Counted from the stretch's first letter, positions 25,618-35,883 are shown. The stretch: DNA of 64,000 nucleotides from Porticoccaceae bacterium (GCA_902562425.1 CACETF010000007.1:51646-115645), one strand, 5' to 3'. Program-made: numbers and translations. The notes: generated by a model from the sequence alone, not told the origin.

Positions 25618-26223
25618 ATGTTTCGGTTGTTGCCGATAATATGTATATGCTTTTTGGTAGGTTGCAGTGCTTATGTTCCCAGTAATACCGAAGATGCATG
25701 TCAGATATTTGAGGGTAATATCGACTGGTACAGAGATGTGAAAATCTCTGAAAAGCGTTGGGGAATGCCAGCGCATGTTATTATGGCGTTTGTCTATCAG
25801 GAATCGAGCTACAGAGCCAAGGCTCGTCCCAAAAGGCCAACTTTCTTTTTTATACCCTTGCCCAGGAGATCTTCCGCGTACGGTTACGCTCAGGCTCAAG
25901 ATCCGGCCTGGAATGATTACCGGCGGGAAACTGGTAATTGGGGGCATGACCGAGATGATTTCGAAGACGCAGTAAATTTTATTGGCTGGTACTCGAATAA
26001 GTCCACTAAAGTCTTGGGTATTGCAAAAAGGGATGCCTATTCACAGTATCTGGCATATCACGAGGGCTGGACAGGATATCGAAATAAGTCTTTTAAAAAA
26101 AAGCCGTCCTTAGTAAAGGTAGCTGAAAAAGTTAGACGCATATCCTCGCAGTACGAAAAACAGCTTGATAATTGTGAGGAAAAGCTCCAAAGAAAAAGTG
26201 AGAAGTGGTGGTTTTTCAATTAA
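25618..26223 (+). CDS. Lipoprotein with lytic transglycosylase-like (SLT) domain
   Basis: Starting at the ATG at 25618, the product is a 201-residue lipoprotein (lipobox FLVGC, Cys16); the longer frame from 25582 would spoil the signal. The mature part is a lysozyme-like SLT domain: WGMPAHVIMAFVYQESSY contains the candidate catalytic Glu62, and SSAYGYAQAQDPAWNDYRRETG and YLAYHEGWTGY are the following conserved segments. It probably cleaves peptidoglycan from the outer-membrane side. A C-terminal charged helix ends the protein. Activity has not been shown, but the Glu and the Gly-Tyr-Ala-Gln motif are intact. Confidence 0.85.
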   Translation: MFRLLPIICICFLVGCSAYVPSNTEDACQIFEGNIDWYRDVKISEKRWGMPAHVIMAFVYQESSYRAKARPKRPTFFFIPLPRRSSAYGYAQAQDPAWNDYRRETGNWGHDRDDFEDAVNFIGWYSNKSTKVLGIAKRDAYSQYLAYHEGWTGYRNKSFKKKPSLVKVAEKVRRISSQYEKQLDNCEEKLQRKSEKWWFFN

Positions 26224-26362
26224 GCTATGATTTTGTAATCGGCGCGCTATTTATTAAATCGACAGCTGTCGAGAGTAAGACGCGCAGTGACCTAGGATGG
26301 CTATGCAAAATACTGAATACAATTCTTTGTCATCGTTTGCAGATGAAATCTGATGGGTGCGC

Positions 26363-27814
26363 ATGTCTGCTGTCGAAACTGAGGTTGTAATCATCGGTGC
26401 CGGTTTATCTGGAATCGGGGCGGCTTGTCACCTTACACGAAATGATCCTAATACTCGATACCTTATTCTCGAATCGCGAAAATCAATTGGAGGCACATGG
26501 GACCTTTTTAGATATCCAGGGGTCAGGTCAGACTCTGACATGCACACACTCGGATATTCTTTTCGTCCTTGGCGGAGTGAGAATACGATCGCAGATGGAA
26601 GCAGTATCCTCAAATATATTCATGAAACAGCCGTTGAGTATGGTGTGGATCAACACATTTGGTACGGACAGCGTGTAAGTAAAGCCGAGTGGAGTAGCAC
26701 AAAACAGTGTTGGACTTTGACTTTACATAACACGTCAGGCGACGCAACTTTTTTGACATGCTTATTTATAAATAGCTGCACAGGATATTATAGCTATGAT
26801 GATCCACACACACCCTCATTTGGGGGTCTTGAGAAATTCAAGGGTCGTTTTGTCCATCCTCAATCTTGGCCTTCTGATCTTAATTATGAAGGGAAACGCG
26901 TTGTTGTAATAGGTAGTGGTGCGACTGCAGTTACAATCGTTCCTGCAATGGCCGTTGCGGCGAGACATGTGACCATGCTGCAGCGTTCTCCTACCTATAT
27001 TGTCAGCAGTCCAGCGGTTGACCCCACAGCAAAACTGCTTCGACGATTTTTATCATCAGGTGTCGCTGGGATTATAACTCGGTGGCGCTACGTACTGATG
27101 CAGATGACCGTATATCAACTTAGTCGGCGTTTTCCAAAATATGTAAAAAATAAGTTGATTGATTGGGTGCGTCTCCAGGTCGGTGATTATTGTGATGTTA
27201 AAAAACATTTTAATCCTAGATACAAGCCGTGGGATCAGCGTTTATGTATAGCGTCTGATGGAGATTTGTTTAATGGGATACGAAATGGTGATATAAGTGT
27301 GGTAACGCAACAGATTAGTAATCTGACTGAGGATGGGGTTCGGTTAGCATCCGGTGATGAGCTTAAGGCTGATATTATTGTGAGTGCTACCGGGCTAAAA
27401 ATGCTTCCTTTGGGGGGAATGTCTTTTTTTGTTGATGATGTAAAGATCGATTTGTCTCAGTGTGTAGTATTTCGTGGTGCTATGTTAAGTGGGCTACCGA
27501 ACATGATTGTTTCTGTGGGTTATACTAATGCCTCGTGGACTCTAAAAGTTGATTTAATCAACAGGTATTTTTGCCGGCTCAAAAAATTTATGGATCGAAA
27601 AGACTTTCGTTCGTTTTGCGTCATCAGGAAGCCGCCAGGTTCGGAAACAGAGCCGATGTTGGATTTTTCCTCGAGTTACGTTATGCGATCGATAGATAAA
27701 TTTCCTCGTCAGGGTCAAAACTTTCCTTGGCGTTTGTATCAGAATTACATACTTGATATTGTTACTCTAAGATTGTCGAGGTTTAGGCATTCTGCTTTAA
27801 GGTTTTATAAGTAG
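26363..27814 (+). CDS. Flavin monooxygenase, Baeyer-Villiger type
   Basis: A 483-residue flavoprotein. The FAD-binding GxGxxG is at the N-terminus (VVIIGAGLSGIGAA), a second Rossmann motif for NADPH is in VVVIGSGATAVTIVP (about residue 180), and between them lies the fingerprint FxGxxxHxxxWP (FKGRFVHPQSWP) of type I Baeyer-Villiger monooxygenases. These insert oxygen next to ketones or oxidise soft heteroatoms, using NADPH and O2. The ATG at 26363 is chosen; a GTG two codons upstream is possible. No lipid or terpene degradation gene is adjacent, so the substrate is unknown. Confidence 0.9.
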   Translation: MSAVETEVVIIGAGLSGIGAACHLTRNDPNTRYLILESRKSIGGTWDLFRYPGVRSDSDMHTLGYSFRPWRSENTIADGSSILKYIHETAVEYGVDQHIWYGQRVSKAEWSSTKQCWTLTLHNTSGDATFLTCLFINSCTGYYSYDDPHTPSFGGLEKFKGRFVHPQSWPSDLNYEGKRVVVIGSGATAVTIVPAMAVAARHVTMLQRSPTYIVSSPAVDPTAKLLRRFLSSGVAGIITRWRYVLMQMTVYQLSRRFPKYVKNKLIDWVRLQVGDYCDVKKHFNPRYKPWDQRLCIASDGDLFNGIRNGDISVVTQQISNLTEDGVRLASGDELKADIIVSATGLKMLPLGGMSFFVDDVKIDLSQCVVFRGAMLSGLPNMIVSVGYTNASWTLKVDLINRYFCRLKKFMDRKDFRSFCVIRKPPGSETEPMLDFSSSYVMRSIDKFPRQGQNFPWRLYQNYILDIVTLRLSRFRHSALRFYK

Positions 27815-27942
27815 TGGTGTCAGATTAATACAGACAAGTGGCATGAAGTGTAAACTTTTTAATCGAAAAAGTACAAGCACGATTCGTGAACTTGTTCCGC
27901 TCTTTAAACGTAGAGTTGTGAAAGTAAGGGACTTTTGAGATT

Positions 27943-28353
27943 ATGTTATCAATATTTCATCGGGAGAGTTTTAGTTTGAAAAAAATTACTGCTTTAATGG
28001 CAATGCTCCTTTTACTCGTAGGCACTCACGGAGTGGGGCATGAAGGTGGGATAGTTTTCATTACATGCGAAGAAAGGGAAATGATTCTCGACACTGATAC
28101 TGCGCGGTTAGATATAACAGCGTTCAGGACTGGAGAGTGGACGCGCGGCGTTAAGTTTGAAAATGGAGTTTCCAAGATTCGATTTCAAGTAATCACAGCA
28201 AACTACATCGAAGGCTGGGGGATTGATCGAGAGAGTCTCATGGCCGTGAGTCATTTACAGGTTTTAAAGAAACCTGAAATGGAGCCAGTCGATCCCGTGA
28301 TAAAGGCTACACAATGTACAAAGGAAGAAAAAGAATCGCTGAACCAGATTTGA
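27943..28353 (+). CDS. Small exported protein, unknown
   Basis: A 136-residue protein with a signal peptide (KKITALMAMLLLLVGTHG...) followed by a ~100-residue mature part with two cysteines (ITCEER and TQCTKEE) that could form a disulfide. No family recognised. Initiation could be the ATG at 27943 or a later TTG that begins the signal more directly. A hairpin with one G-T pair (TGGGTGAG, 28364-28371, with CTTACCCA, 28383-28390) shortly after the stop may end the message. Confidence 0.6.
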   Translation: MLSIFHRESFSLKKITALMAMLLLLVGTHGVGHEGGIVFITCEEREMILDTDTARLDITAFRTGEWTRGVKFENGVSKIRFQVITANYIEGWGIDRESLMAVSHLQVLKKPEMEPVDPVIKATQCTKEEKESLNQI

Positions 28354-29595
28354 TTGGAATTACTGGGTGAGGGCATCTATTTCTTACCCACTAGAGTTTG
28401 AGACTCGACAGTTCAAATTATCACCCCACCTCTGCCTAAATGCGAATTTTTCAGTAAAAAATAACGCGCATCATAAATTTTTTTACCTGATGGCATTAAA
28501 ATAGAAAGGAACTGGTGGGATGGTGCTATGGCAGGGGACCTGTTGCCACATGCGTGTCTATGCAAGCACATTAGTGGAAGTATATTTATCGGTTCCGGAG
28601 CTATCCTTGATTCGCTTAACCAACTCCTACTATTGACGTGTCCTCCACACAGTTTAGCGACGAACTTAAAAAAATGTCTGAAGATTTAGTTATTCTCTTG
28701 GTAACTATTCCCAGAGTGTTTTAGACGTGGCCGTTATAGCGTCCTATGATGTTTTCCACGGGTTTATTATGAAAGGACATTGAAAAAGAATATTCGCCTG
28801 ACTTACCTGCCACAATCTTCAAGGGAGGAGTTTGGACTCGCTTGCGTTTGAAACCCACCTCCGCAACCAATCATCATCAAATGAGAAGCTATGCTGCCAG
28901 GGAACTTGCCATAGATTCAGCAATCCGTTAATCCGTCTTGGGGTGGGTAGGGTTTTTGCTATAGGTTCCTTTGGTTTGACGCTGAAGAGAGCGCTGTGTT
29001 GCTATCACATATTTCCATCAATCAGTGCACTGATGATGCATATCAAAGGCGACAGTCGAATACCCATCAGAAATAACCCACATGATTGGTATTTTTCACT
29101 GTTTTCAATAATTTCGGATCTTGATTTCCTAAAACTTGAAGTGCTGCTCTTTACCTGCTATCGCTACAGACGGCCTTTGGATAATTGGGATACTGACAGG
29201 TTGATTCGTCCATAAAAAGGGTCCTTTCAGGAGTCTTTCGACTATGTTCAACTCTAGGCAAGAGACTTATTCAAACTGCACTAATCCTCTTTGCCCAATT
29301 TAGCAGCGTTAAATAATATGGGTATGACACGTATTTATTCCAATTACTTCACGTATCTTTCATTATTATCCAGAATAATCTTGGATAAAGATATGTTTAA
29401 TAAATGAACGATTAGATTAACCGATCGAATTTTTCACCTCTATAACGTGAGAGTCATCCGATTTACCGAGGGTAAACTAATATAGGCATTTCTGGCTTTC
29501 ATTTTCAGAAAGAACTTCATTTCTCGGTAGAATTTTCGTTTAATGCAAATAAAGCTTAATTTTATAAAAATAACTAGGTCAAAGAGGGGAAAAAA
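28354..29595. other. Gene-free stretch, possibly decayed coding DNA
   Basis: About 1.24 kb without a convincing gene. A 127-codon frame at 28832-29215 has no family features. Between 28640 and 28980 the forward strand reads as protein-like pieces in different frames (for example DVAVIASYDVFHGFIM, then TIFKGGVWTRLRLKP, then LGVGRVFAIGS), interrupted by stops and shifts, as in an old pseudogene; I could not name the gene. The last ~60 bp are AT-rich and should hold the promoter of the next gene. Confidence 0.45.
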
Positions 29596-31716
29596 TTGAC
29601 ACAGAACAGACGCGAGTTTTTGAAAACATCTTTGTTAGGGGCTGGACTTAGTTTTAGTTTTTCCAACACATTTGCGGTTGGGGGGATAGAAACGGGACAT
29701 TTATCGCAACCTACTCGGAAACGGGTTGGACATCGACAAATACACCTTGATTTCCATACATCAGAGTATTTGCCAAATGTTGGGGAGGCTTTCTCTAAGA
29801 AGCAATTCCAATCCGCTTTGAAAATCGCAAACGTGGATGCGGTAAACATATTTGGTAAAGGGCATCATAGCTGGAGTTACTATTCAACCAAAGTGGGGCA
29901 AATGCATCCAAATTTAAAATTTGATTTGCTTGGCCAACAGATTGAAGCATGTCATGAAATAGGAGTCGCCGCTCCTATCTATTTCACATTCGGTTGGTCT
30001 CATAATGATGCAATTAACCATCCAGAGTGGTGTTCACGCTTCGAGGACGGAAGCCTTCTGACTAATGGGCACTTTGACACTAACGCAGGACCCGATGATC
30101 CGAAGCCGGATTTTCATTGGATCTTCATGTGTGTTAACACCTCTTACCATGATCATGTGATGGAACAGTTGGAGGAGTTATGCGTAAATTATGACATTGA
30201 TGGTGTCTGGATGGATATCTACCAAGTCTCTCGCCCATGTTATTGCGGTATTTGTAAAAAAATGATGCTTGCAGAGGGCTTTGATATCAGTAAACGTGAT
30301 GAGGCCATAAGGTTTTTGGCAAAGTCGTTCAAGCGCCACCAAAAATCGGTTACTAATCTAGTTCATAAATATCATCCACAAGCCACTGTTTATTTTAACG
30401 GATGCACTGCCATAAACAGAGGCGCATACAACTTTGAGCACAAAATGTATGAGTACAATACTATCCAAGATTTGGAGGATCTCCCTACAACCTGGGGTGG
30501 ATATGATAAGCTGCCTATGCAGTCTAAATACTTTCTAAATGCTGGATACCCCATTACCGCAATGAGCGGAAAATTTCATACCGCTTGGGGTGAGTTCGGA
30601 GGTTTCAAATCTCGTAATGCGCTCAGATATGAGGCGGCTGCTATGATTTCTTGGGGAGCGAATTGTAACTTTGGGGATCAACTTCACCCCTCGGGGAAAA
30701 TGGATCTGGCAACATATAAAAATATTGGTGCTGCATACAAGTATGTTGAGCTTATCGAGAATTACGGCGTTGGTGGTATCCCAGAGGCTCGCGTGGGCGT
30801 TTGGAGGACTTTTTCGGCAAAACATGATGAAGGTACTTGTCGAATGTTGCTAGAAAGCCATACTAATTTCGATATTGCCAATGTAGGGAATAAAGATTTA
30901 AACCAGTTTGATGTGATCGTTATACCCGGTAAAGCATGTTTGGAGATTGAAGACTCGAAGCGACTCAAAAATTTTACTGATTCTGGGGGAGGTATCCTTG
31001 TGATGGGTGCCGGAGTGCTGGATAAGGCCCAGAAAAATAGCATGATAGATATCGGAGCTAGATACCTTGGGAAGAGTGAGTTCGACAAAGACTATCTTGT
31101 CGTAAAAGAGAGTCTATGGAATGGATTAGTAAAAAGTCCTTTCCTTTGCTATGAACCAGCGCTTCGGGTGGCTCCCGACTCAAAAACTAAAGTGTTGGCA
31201 ACGATAAGAGAGCCTTTTTTTAACCGGACTTATGAAAAGTTTACATCTCATCAAAATACACCGTTTAAATTGGAGGACGCAGATTATCCGGGTGTTATTC
31301 GGAACGGTAACGTGATATTTACAGCACATGAGCTCGATGCAATCTATTACGATTATGGGGCTCGGTTGCATAGAGACCTTTTTGGTAATGCGCTTGGGAT
31401 GCTCAACTTTAGACCTATGGTGGAGACATCATTGCCGAGTGCCGCGAGGGTAAGTTTTTTACACCAGCCAGATCAGGGGCGCTATGTCGTTCATCTGCTT
31501 TATGGGCCGCCTATACAAAGAGGTAAATGTGAGGTAATAGAAGACTTACCGACTCTTTTTGAGGTGCCTGTGACGCTCGATCTTTCGAGGGATATTAAAC
31601 GCGCAATCCTGATTCCTGAGATGATGGTGCTGCCGATTGAAAAGGTGGGTAGTAAGATAAAAGTAACTGTGCCGAAATTCTCATGTCATTGTGCGATTTC
31701 CTTAAATTATGCGTGA
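29596..31716 (+). CDS. Putative glycoside hydrolase, GHL6-like, Tat-exported
   Basis: A 706-residue protein starting at a TTG with a strong GAGGGG ribosome site seven bases upstream. The N-terminus has a twin-arginine signal (NRREFLKTSLLGAG). Residues ~40-330 resemble the hypothetical glycosyl hydrolase 6 (GHL6) TIM-barrel group: HLDFHTSEYLPNVG, KGHHSWSYYSTKVG, APIYFTFGWSHNDA, DGVWMDIYQ. A flavodoxin-like segment (~400-500; IVIPGKACLEIEDSK, GGGILVMGAG) resembles a beta-galactosidase trimerisation domain, followed by beta-sandwich sequence. It probably acts on a polysaccharide in the periplasm, in keeping with the xylanase/sulfatase genes beyond it. The substrate is unknown. Confidence 0.75.
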   Translation: MTQNRREFLKTSLLGAGLSFSFSNTFAVGGIETGHLSQPTRKRVGHRQIHLDFHTSEYLPNVGEAFSKKQFQSALKIANVDAVNIFGKGHHSWSYYSTKVGQMHPNLKFDLLGQQIEACHEIGVAAPIYFTFGWSHNDAINHPEWCSRFEDGSLLTNGHFDTNAGPDDPKPDFHWIFMCVNTSYHDHVMEQLEELCVNYDIDGVWMDIYQVSRPCYCGICKKMMLAEGFDISKRDEAIRFLAKSFKRHQKSVTNLVHKYHPQATVYFNGCTAINRGAYNFEHKMYEYNTIQDLEDLPTTWGGYDKLPMQSKYFLNAGYPITAMSGKFHTAWGEFGGFKSRNALRYEAAAMISWGANCNFGDQLHPSGKMDLATYKNIGAAYKYVELIENYGVGGIPEARVGVWRTFSAKHDEGTCRMLLESHTNFDIANVGNKDLNQFDVIVIPGKACLEIEDSKRLKNFTDSGGGILVMGAGVLDKAQKNSMIDIGARYLGKSEFDKDYLVVKESLWNGLVKSPFLCYEPALRVAPDSKTKVLATIREPFFNRTYEKFTSHQNTPFKLEDADYPGVIRNGNVIFTAHELDAIYYDYGARLHRDLFGNALGMLNFRPMVETSLPSAARVSFLHQPDQGRYVVHLLYGPPIQRGKCEVIEDLPTLFEVPVTLDLSRDIKRAILIPEMMVLPIEKVGSKIKVTVPKFSCHCAISLNYA

Positions 31717-31725
31717 CCCGACTAT

Positions 31726-31774
31726 GATGGGGATGGCGAGGATGGGGATGGCGAGCTTACGTCTCGTATCCCCA
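31726..31774. terminator. Tandem repeat and hairpin between convergent genes
   Basis: A 15-bp unit (GATGGGGATGGCGAG) is repeated exactly at 31726 and 31741. The second copy forms one side of a hairpin: TGGGGAT (31743-31749) pairs with ATCCCCA (31768-31774), and CGAG pairs with CTCG inside. There is no T-run, so it is a weak candidate for a bidirectional terminator between the GHL6-like and sulfatase genes. Confidence 0.45.
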
Positions 31775-31832
31775 CCGAATGGAAGGTTTGCAGTTCCATC
31801 AAATTGTCAGATTGTTTCAAAAATACATTGAG

Positions 31833-33386
31833 TTAAAGATACAGTTCGCGTCGAGGCCACCTCTTAGGGTAGTAATCATCTTTTTTGTACTCGTAAAAAC
31901 TCTCAATGGGATTTTCATTTTGTAGTGGATCACCAACCTCGACTTTGAGCCGCTCAAGCTCCGTAAGGAGTGTAGCGATCAGGATTTCGTTATCCTTGTC
32001 CCCAGAGATATCACGCATCTCCAGCGGGTCGTTAACAATATCAAATAGCTGAGTTTTTTCGATGTGGGGGTAGTATATTAGCTTATGAGAGCGTGTCCTA
32101 ACCATCCGTTGGAGGTTCTTATATGCGCCATATATGGATTCTCTGACATGATCCTGGTTGCCCGATAGTAAACTCGCAACACTTACGCTATCTGTATCTT
32201 TTGGAGCCTCGATCTTTGCGATGTCAAGTATGGTTGGAAATAAGCTATGCAAGTAAAACATACCAGTTTTTCTAACCCCTGCATCAATGGAGGGTCCCGC
32301 AAAAACAAGAGGTATGCGAATACTGTGGTCATACTGATTTTGCTTGCCAAGCAAGCCGTGCTGACCGTTTGCTAGTCCATTATCTGAGGTAAAAATTATG
32401 ACCGTATTATCTCCTAACTCAGACTTTTCAAGGTAATCCAGGAGACGACCGATCTCAGCATCCAGATGAGAAACCATGGCATAGTAACGTGCAATATGCC
32501 ATTTAATTCGTAGCTCGGTTCGGGGAAAGGGAAGAAGTACTTCATCCCTAGCATTGTGGTCACCCTCATTAAATGGATGTTCCGGAAGCATATTGTCGGG
32601 CACCGGAATATCATCAATGGGATACATTTTTAAATATTTTTCTGGCGCATGTTTTGGATCATGAGGTGTCAGAAAGGAGAGGTACAAAAAGAAGGGAACT
32701 TCACTGATATTTTTTCTCTTTTTTAGATAATCGATGGCAGAATCCACAAATAATTCATTACTAAATTTATTAGCTCTGCGTGTTTTAAAGTTTTCAGTGT
32801 TTAGGTCGTTGCCATCATAGTCTGCGACTAAAGGGTTAAATTGTCCGCCCTCCTCGTGGAAAGACATTCCCATCCCTAAAGGCATAAAAACGTTACTTCC
32901 AGAGGTGAAACTCCGGCGTAAGGACTCCTCATCTATATGCCACTTACCTGAAATGAATGTGTCATAACCGTTTTGTTGTAGGATTTCTCCTAGGAGAGGC
33001 CCCCTAAATTGGTCGTTAACGGCGGTGGAGGGACCATAGCCAGTTTTAAATAGGTGACGGCCGGTATTGAGCATTTTCCGGCTTGGACCGCAGACAGCTG
33101 CTTCCCATGAGCCCTGATTAAAGACATGAGAAAAACTCATTCCTCTTCGGGCAAGTTTATCTAGATTTGGAGTAAAGATATGATTGTTTCCCAATTCCCT
33201 GATCGTGTGATAGTTTTGATCATCGGTCAATAGGAATATGAAATTTGGACGTTCGCCGTCAGGGGGGACCGCCGCCTCAGGTTTTGATGAATCATGGCGA
33301 CACCCGAGCAGTATCAGTGTGCCAACAACTAAATACATTGCCGTTCTCAAATACTCGAGTAAACTTCTTTTGCTATTCATTTTCAT
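31833..33386 (-). CDS. Sulfatase lipoprotein (formylglycine-dependent)
   Basis: A 517-residue type I sulfatase. Lipobox LLGC at Cys29 marks an outer-membrane or periplasmic lipoprotein. The metal-site aspartates are in FLLTDDQNYH near residue 55. The catalytic Cys99, to be converted to formylglycine, sits in CGPSRKMLNTGR (C-x-P-S-R). SGKWHID and the C-terminal IIFTSDNGLANGQHGLLGK are further family landmarks. It should remove sulfate esters from a sulfated glycan, probably together with the downstream xylanases. No formylglycine-generating enzyme is in the window, so maturation must come from elsewhere. Confidence 0.93.
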   Translation of the reverse strand: MKMNSKRSLLEYLRTAMYLVVGTLILLGCRHDSSKPEAAVPPDGERPNFIFLLTDDQNYHTIRELGNNHIFTPNLDKLARRGMSFSHVFNQGSWEAAVCGPSRKMLNTGRHLFKTGYGPSTAVNDQFRGPLLGEILQQNGYDTFISGKWHIDEESLRRSFTSGSNVFMPLGMGMSFHEEGGQFNPLVADYDGNDLNTENFKTRRANKFSNELFVDSAIDYLKKRKNISEVPFFLYLSFLTPHDPKHAPEKYLKMYPIDDIPVPDNMLPEHPFNEGDHNARDEVLLPFPRTELRIKWHIARYYAMVSHLDAEIGRLLDYLEKSELGDNTVIIFTSDNGLANGQHGLLGKQNQYDHSIRIPLVFAGPSIDAGVRKTGMFYLHSLFPTILDIAKIEAPKDTDSVSVASLLSGNQDHVRESIYGAYKNLQRMVRTRSHKLIYYPHIEKTQLFDIVNDPLEMRDISGDKDNEILIATLLTELERLKVEVGDPLQNENPIESFYEYKKDDYYPKRWPRRELYL

Positions 33387-33429
33387 TTTAACAAATCCGT
33401 TGATTTGGCTTTAACGTCTTGCTTACGCT

Positions 33430-34608
33430 TCAACTTTTTAACGATTTTACGGCATAGTAGGCTGGCTTTGGAAGCTTATTCCTGTCAAAAAGCAACGGAT
33501 AGCTGGTCCTGCCAGCGATAGGTAAACCATTTTTCCAGCTCTCGTCATCTGTTGTGCCCCAAAGTGCGACTCTGTCGATTTTGTCTCTATGTTTTATGAA
33601 TAAATCAAACACTGCTCGATAACGAGCACTTAGTTTTTGTGAGATTTGATAAGGAAGTCCATTTTTGTATGGGTTCAATTCACTTTTATTTGGAAATGTA
33701 TCTATGTGTCTACCTCGATGAATCCAAGCTTCTGGCAGAACATCTATGTCAAGTTCAGTGATATGAACCCTGAAGCCAGATTTATAAAGCGCAATTATTG
33801 CTGTTTCGATTTCTTCAATCGTTGGAGATCCCGCGTCTAATTTTATGTGGCATTGTATTCCAACGCCATCTACCTTTATCCCGCGATTCTGAATCGTTTT
33901 TAGTTTTTGAATAATTGAATCACATTTTTTGGGTTTTTCCAGATGAAAGTCGTTGTATAGCAGGCAACCTCGTGGGTGGGCTTCACGAGCAAATCGAAAT
34001 GACAACTCCAAGAATTCTGGCCCGAGTATTTTATACCAGTCGCTCTCGCGCCACTTTCCGTTATTTTCAACTACCTCATTAGCAACATCCCAAGTATCAA
34101 TATCTTGCTTGTAACGATCCATGAGCACAGATATATGCGATTGTAATCGATTTATTAATTCATCTCTGGGCGTGGCCCTCTGAAAGGAATGGCAGCTGTT
34201 ACAATGCTCAACTTGTTTTATCGTTTCGGAAAAAAGGCTCGCTGGTGTCTGCCTGTGCCACGTGAGGGTGTGCCCAATCATTGACATCTTGTGACTTCTG
34301 CCAAAATCAACGAATCTATCCACGGGTTGAAAATTCCAGACATCTGGTTCAGGGTGGACCTCACTCCACTTTAGAGCATTTTCTGTTGTAACAGCATTGA
34401 ACTCTTTGCTTATTAATGAAAGCATAGCAGTGTCGTTTTCGACAAGCGTTTTATTCGATATCGCAGTTCCAATTAAGAAGTCATCGTTGAAGATTTCGGC
34501 TAGGCCTGACTCCACAATGTTTTTAGTTTTAGCATAATTTTTCAGTGATATTAGAGATGCTGCTGCGAGTGCACTTTTTATGACAAAGTATCTTCTATTT
34601 ATGCTCAT
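33430..34608 (-). CDS. GH10 endo-beta-xylanase, Tat-exported (copy 1)
   Basis: A 392-residue GH10 enzyme with an N-terminal twin-arginine signal (NRRYFVIKSALAAASL). The acid/base Glu178 is in WDVANEVV and the nucleophile Glu285 in HITELDIDV. Other GH10 landmarks are NALKW, HTLTWHRQTP, YNDF, GVGIQCH and the C-terminal VALWGTTDDESW. It hydrolyses internal beta-1,4-xylosidic bonds, here most likely in the periplasm. It is 34 bp downstream of a second GH10 gene on the same strand, and the sulfatase follows, so the three may be one operon. A CNSCH motif at residues 136-140 is probably a coincidence. Confidence 0.95.
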   Translation of the reverse strand: MSINRRYFVIKSALAAASLISLKNYAKTKNIVESGLAEIFNDDFLIGTAISNKTLVENDTAMLSLISKEFNAVTTENALKWSEVHPEPDVWNFQPVDRFVDFGRSHKMSMIGHTLTWHRQTPASLFSETIKQVEHCNSCHSFQRATPRDELINRLQSHISVLMDRYKQDIDTWDVANEVVENNGKWRESDWYKILGPEFLELSFRFAREAHPRGCLLYNDFHLEKPKKCDSIIQKLKTIQNRGIKVDGVGIQCHIKLDAGSPTIEEIETAIIALYKSGFRVHITELDIDVLPEAWIHRGRHIDTFPNKSELNPYKNGLPYQISQKLSARYRAVFDLFIKHRDKIDRVALWGTTDDESWKNGLPIAGRTSYPLLFDRNKLPKPAYYAVKSLKS

Positions 34609-34642
34609 TTCATCCCCAAAATTTTAATTTATTGATGTTGTC

Positions 34643-35800
34643 TCAGTTATTCCCCTCCCCGAGAACACTGAAATAAGCTCGTTTCGGATTGCCTTTATTA
34701 TCGAACAACAGTGGATAATTGGTTCTACCCAAGATGGGCCAATCATGTTTCCAGGATTCTGTGTCAAGAGTTCCCCAAACAGTCACCCTAGATATGTTAT
34801 CAGATTGCCTACTAAAAACATTAAAAATTGAGGCATAGCGGTCGGCTAGCTCTTTACTTACTTTTTCGGGTAGTCCATTTGGGTAAGGATCGAGGTATTT
34901 TGCTTCCCGAATGGAAATTTCATTTATGTGGAGCTGCTGTAATGGAGGTTGCCTCACATATTTCCAAGCCCTTGGTAAAACGTCCACATCAAGTTCCGTT
35001 ATGAAGACCTGGTATCCATGGCGTGCAAACGTTTCGATTGTCTGTTCGATAATGTCTGTTGAGGGGAAATTTTTTTCGAGTGAAAAATGGGATTGCATCC
35101 CAACTCCATCAACTCTCACACCACTTTTATTTAGCTTGCTCAATAAGCCAAGAATTGCTTGTTGTTTCTTTGGATTTGTAATGCCGTAGTCATTATAAAT
35201 TAACGTCGCGGAGTGATTTGCATTTCTAGCGAACTGAAAAGCGCGTTTCACGTATTCAGGACCGATTATTTTGTACCATTGGCTTTCCAGCCATTTTCCT
35301 CCAACAATCGCTTCATTTACCACATCCCACTCAGTCACCTCTTTATACCGCTCCATCACTTTACTAATATGCTGTTCCATTCGTTGAAGCAGCAATTTTT
35401 TAGATATAATTTTATCATCTTTTATAAAAACATAATTTGGAGTTTGCTTATGCCAGACAAGTACATGACCTGTTATCTGCATATTATTCTGTTGACCGAA
35501 ATCGATAAACTTATCTGCTATTTGCCAATTAAACTCGTTGAGTTTTGGTTGTAAGCCCTCCCACTTCATTGCGTTATTGGCAGTAATTGCGTTGAATTCT
35601 TTGGTAATAAGATTCAACAAATTAGTGTCATTGCTTTGCAGGGTATTATTTTTTATTGAAGTCCCAAATCGAAATTGACCCTCAAATGCGGCACTCAAAC
35701 TGCCAAGAGCTCTTTCTTGATTGGAAAATCTGAGGCACCCAGAAAAAAGAGCTGCAGCTGTAATAGTGGTACTTTTTATTAAATTTCTACGATTAATCAT
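34643..35800 (-). CDS. GH10 endo-beta-xylanase, Tat lipoprotein (copy 2)
   Basis: A 385-residue paralogue of the neighbouring xylanase. The N-terminus combines a twin-arginine motif (NRRNLIKS) with a lipobox (LFSGC, Cys22), suggesting a Tat-exported lipoprotein. Acid/base Glu163 is in WDVVNEAI and nucleophile Glu269 in FITELDVDV; NAMKW, HVLVWHKQTP, YNDYG and VTVWGTLDTESW are also present. Having one soluble and one anchored GH10 suggests staged degradation of xylan. The two proteins align along the whole length but are diverged, so the duplication is not recent. Confidence 0.95.
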   Translation of the reverse strand: MINRRNLIKSTTITAAALFSGCLRFSNQERALGSLSAAFEGQFRFGTSIKNNTLQSNDTNLLNLITKEFNAITANNAMKWEGLQPKLNEFNWQIADKFIDFGQQNNMQITGHVLVWHKQTPNYVFIKDDKIISKKLLLQRMEQHISKVMERYKEVTEWDVVNEAIVGGKWLESQWYKIIGPEYVKRAFQFARNANHSATLIYNDYGITNPKKQQAILGLLSKLNKSGVRVDGVGMQSHFSLEKNFPSTDIIEQTIETFARHGYQVFITELDVDVLPRAWKYVRQPPLQQLHINEISIREAKYLDPYPNGLPEKVSKELADRYASIFNVFSRQSDNISRVTVWGTLDTESWKHDWPILGRTNYPLLFDNKGNPKRAYFSVLGEGNN

Positions 35801-35883
35801 GTGATATTCTCATGTCTTTGGTTTTCATCTTTTAATCAGTTTTTTGTGCATTCTTTTAACTGCGTCAGCAATCTTTAATTTGT

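Noticed and set aside
28832..29215. 127-codon frame in a gene-free stretch
   Set aside because: No recognisable domain, Cys/His composition looks random, and protein-like pieces lie in other frames.
34189..34203. CNSCH haem-c motif in the first GH10 xylanase
   Set aside because: The protein has a Tat signal and is otherwise a standard GH10; the second GH10 lacks the motif, so coincidence is more likely.
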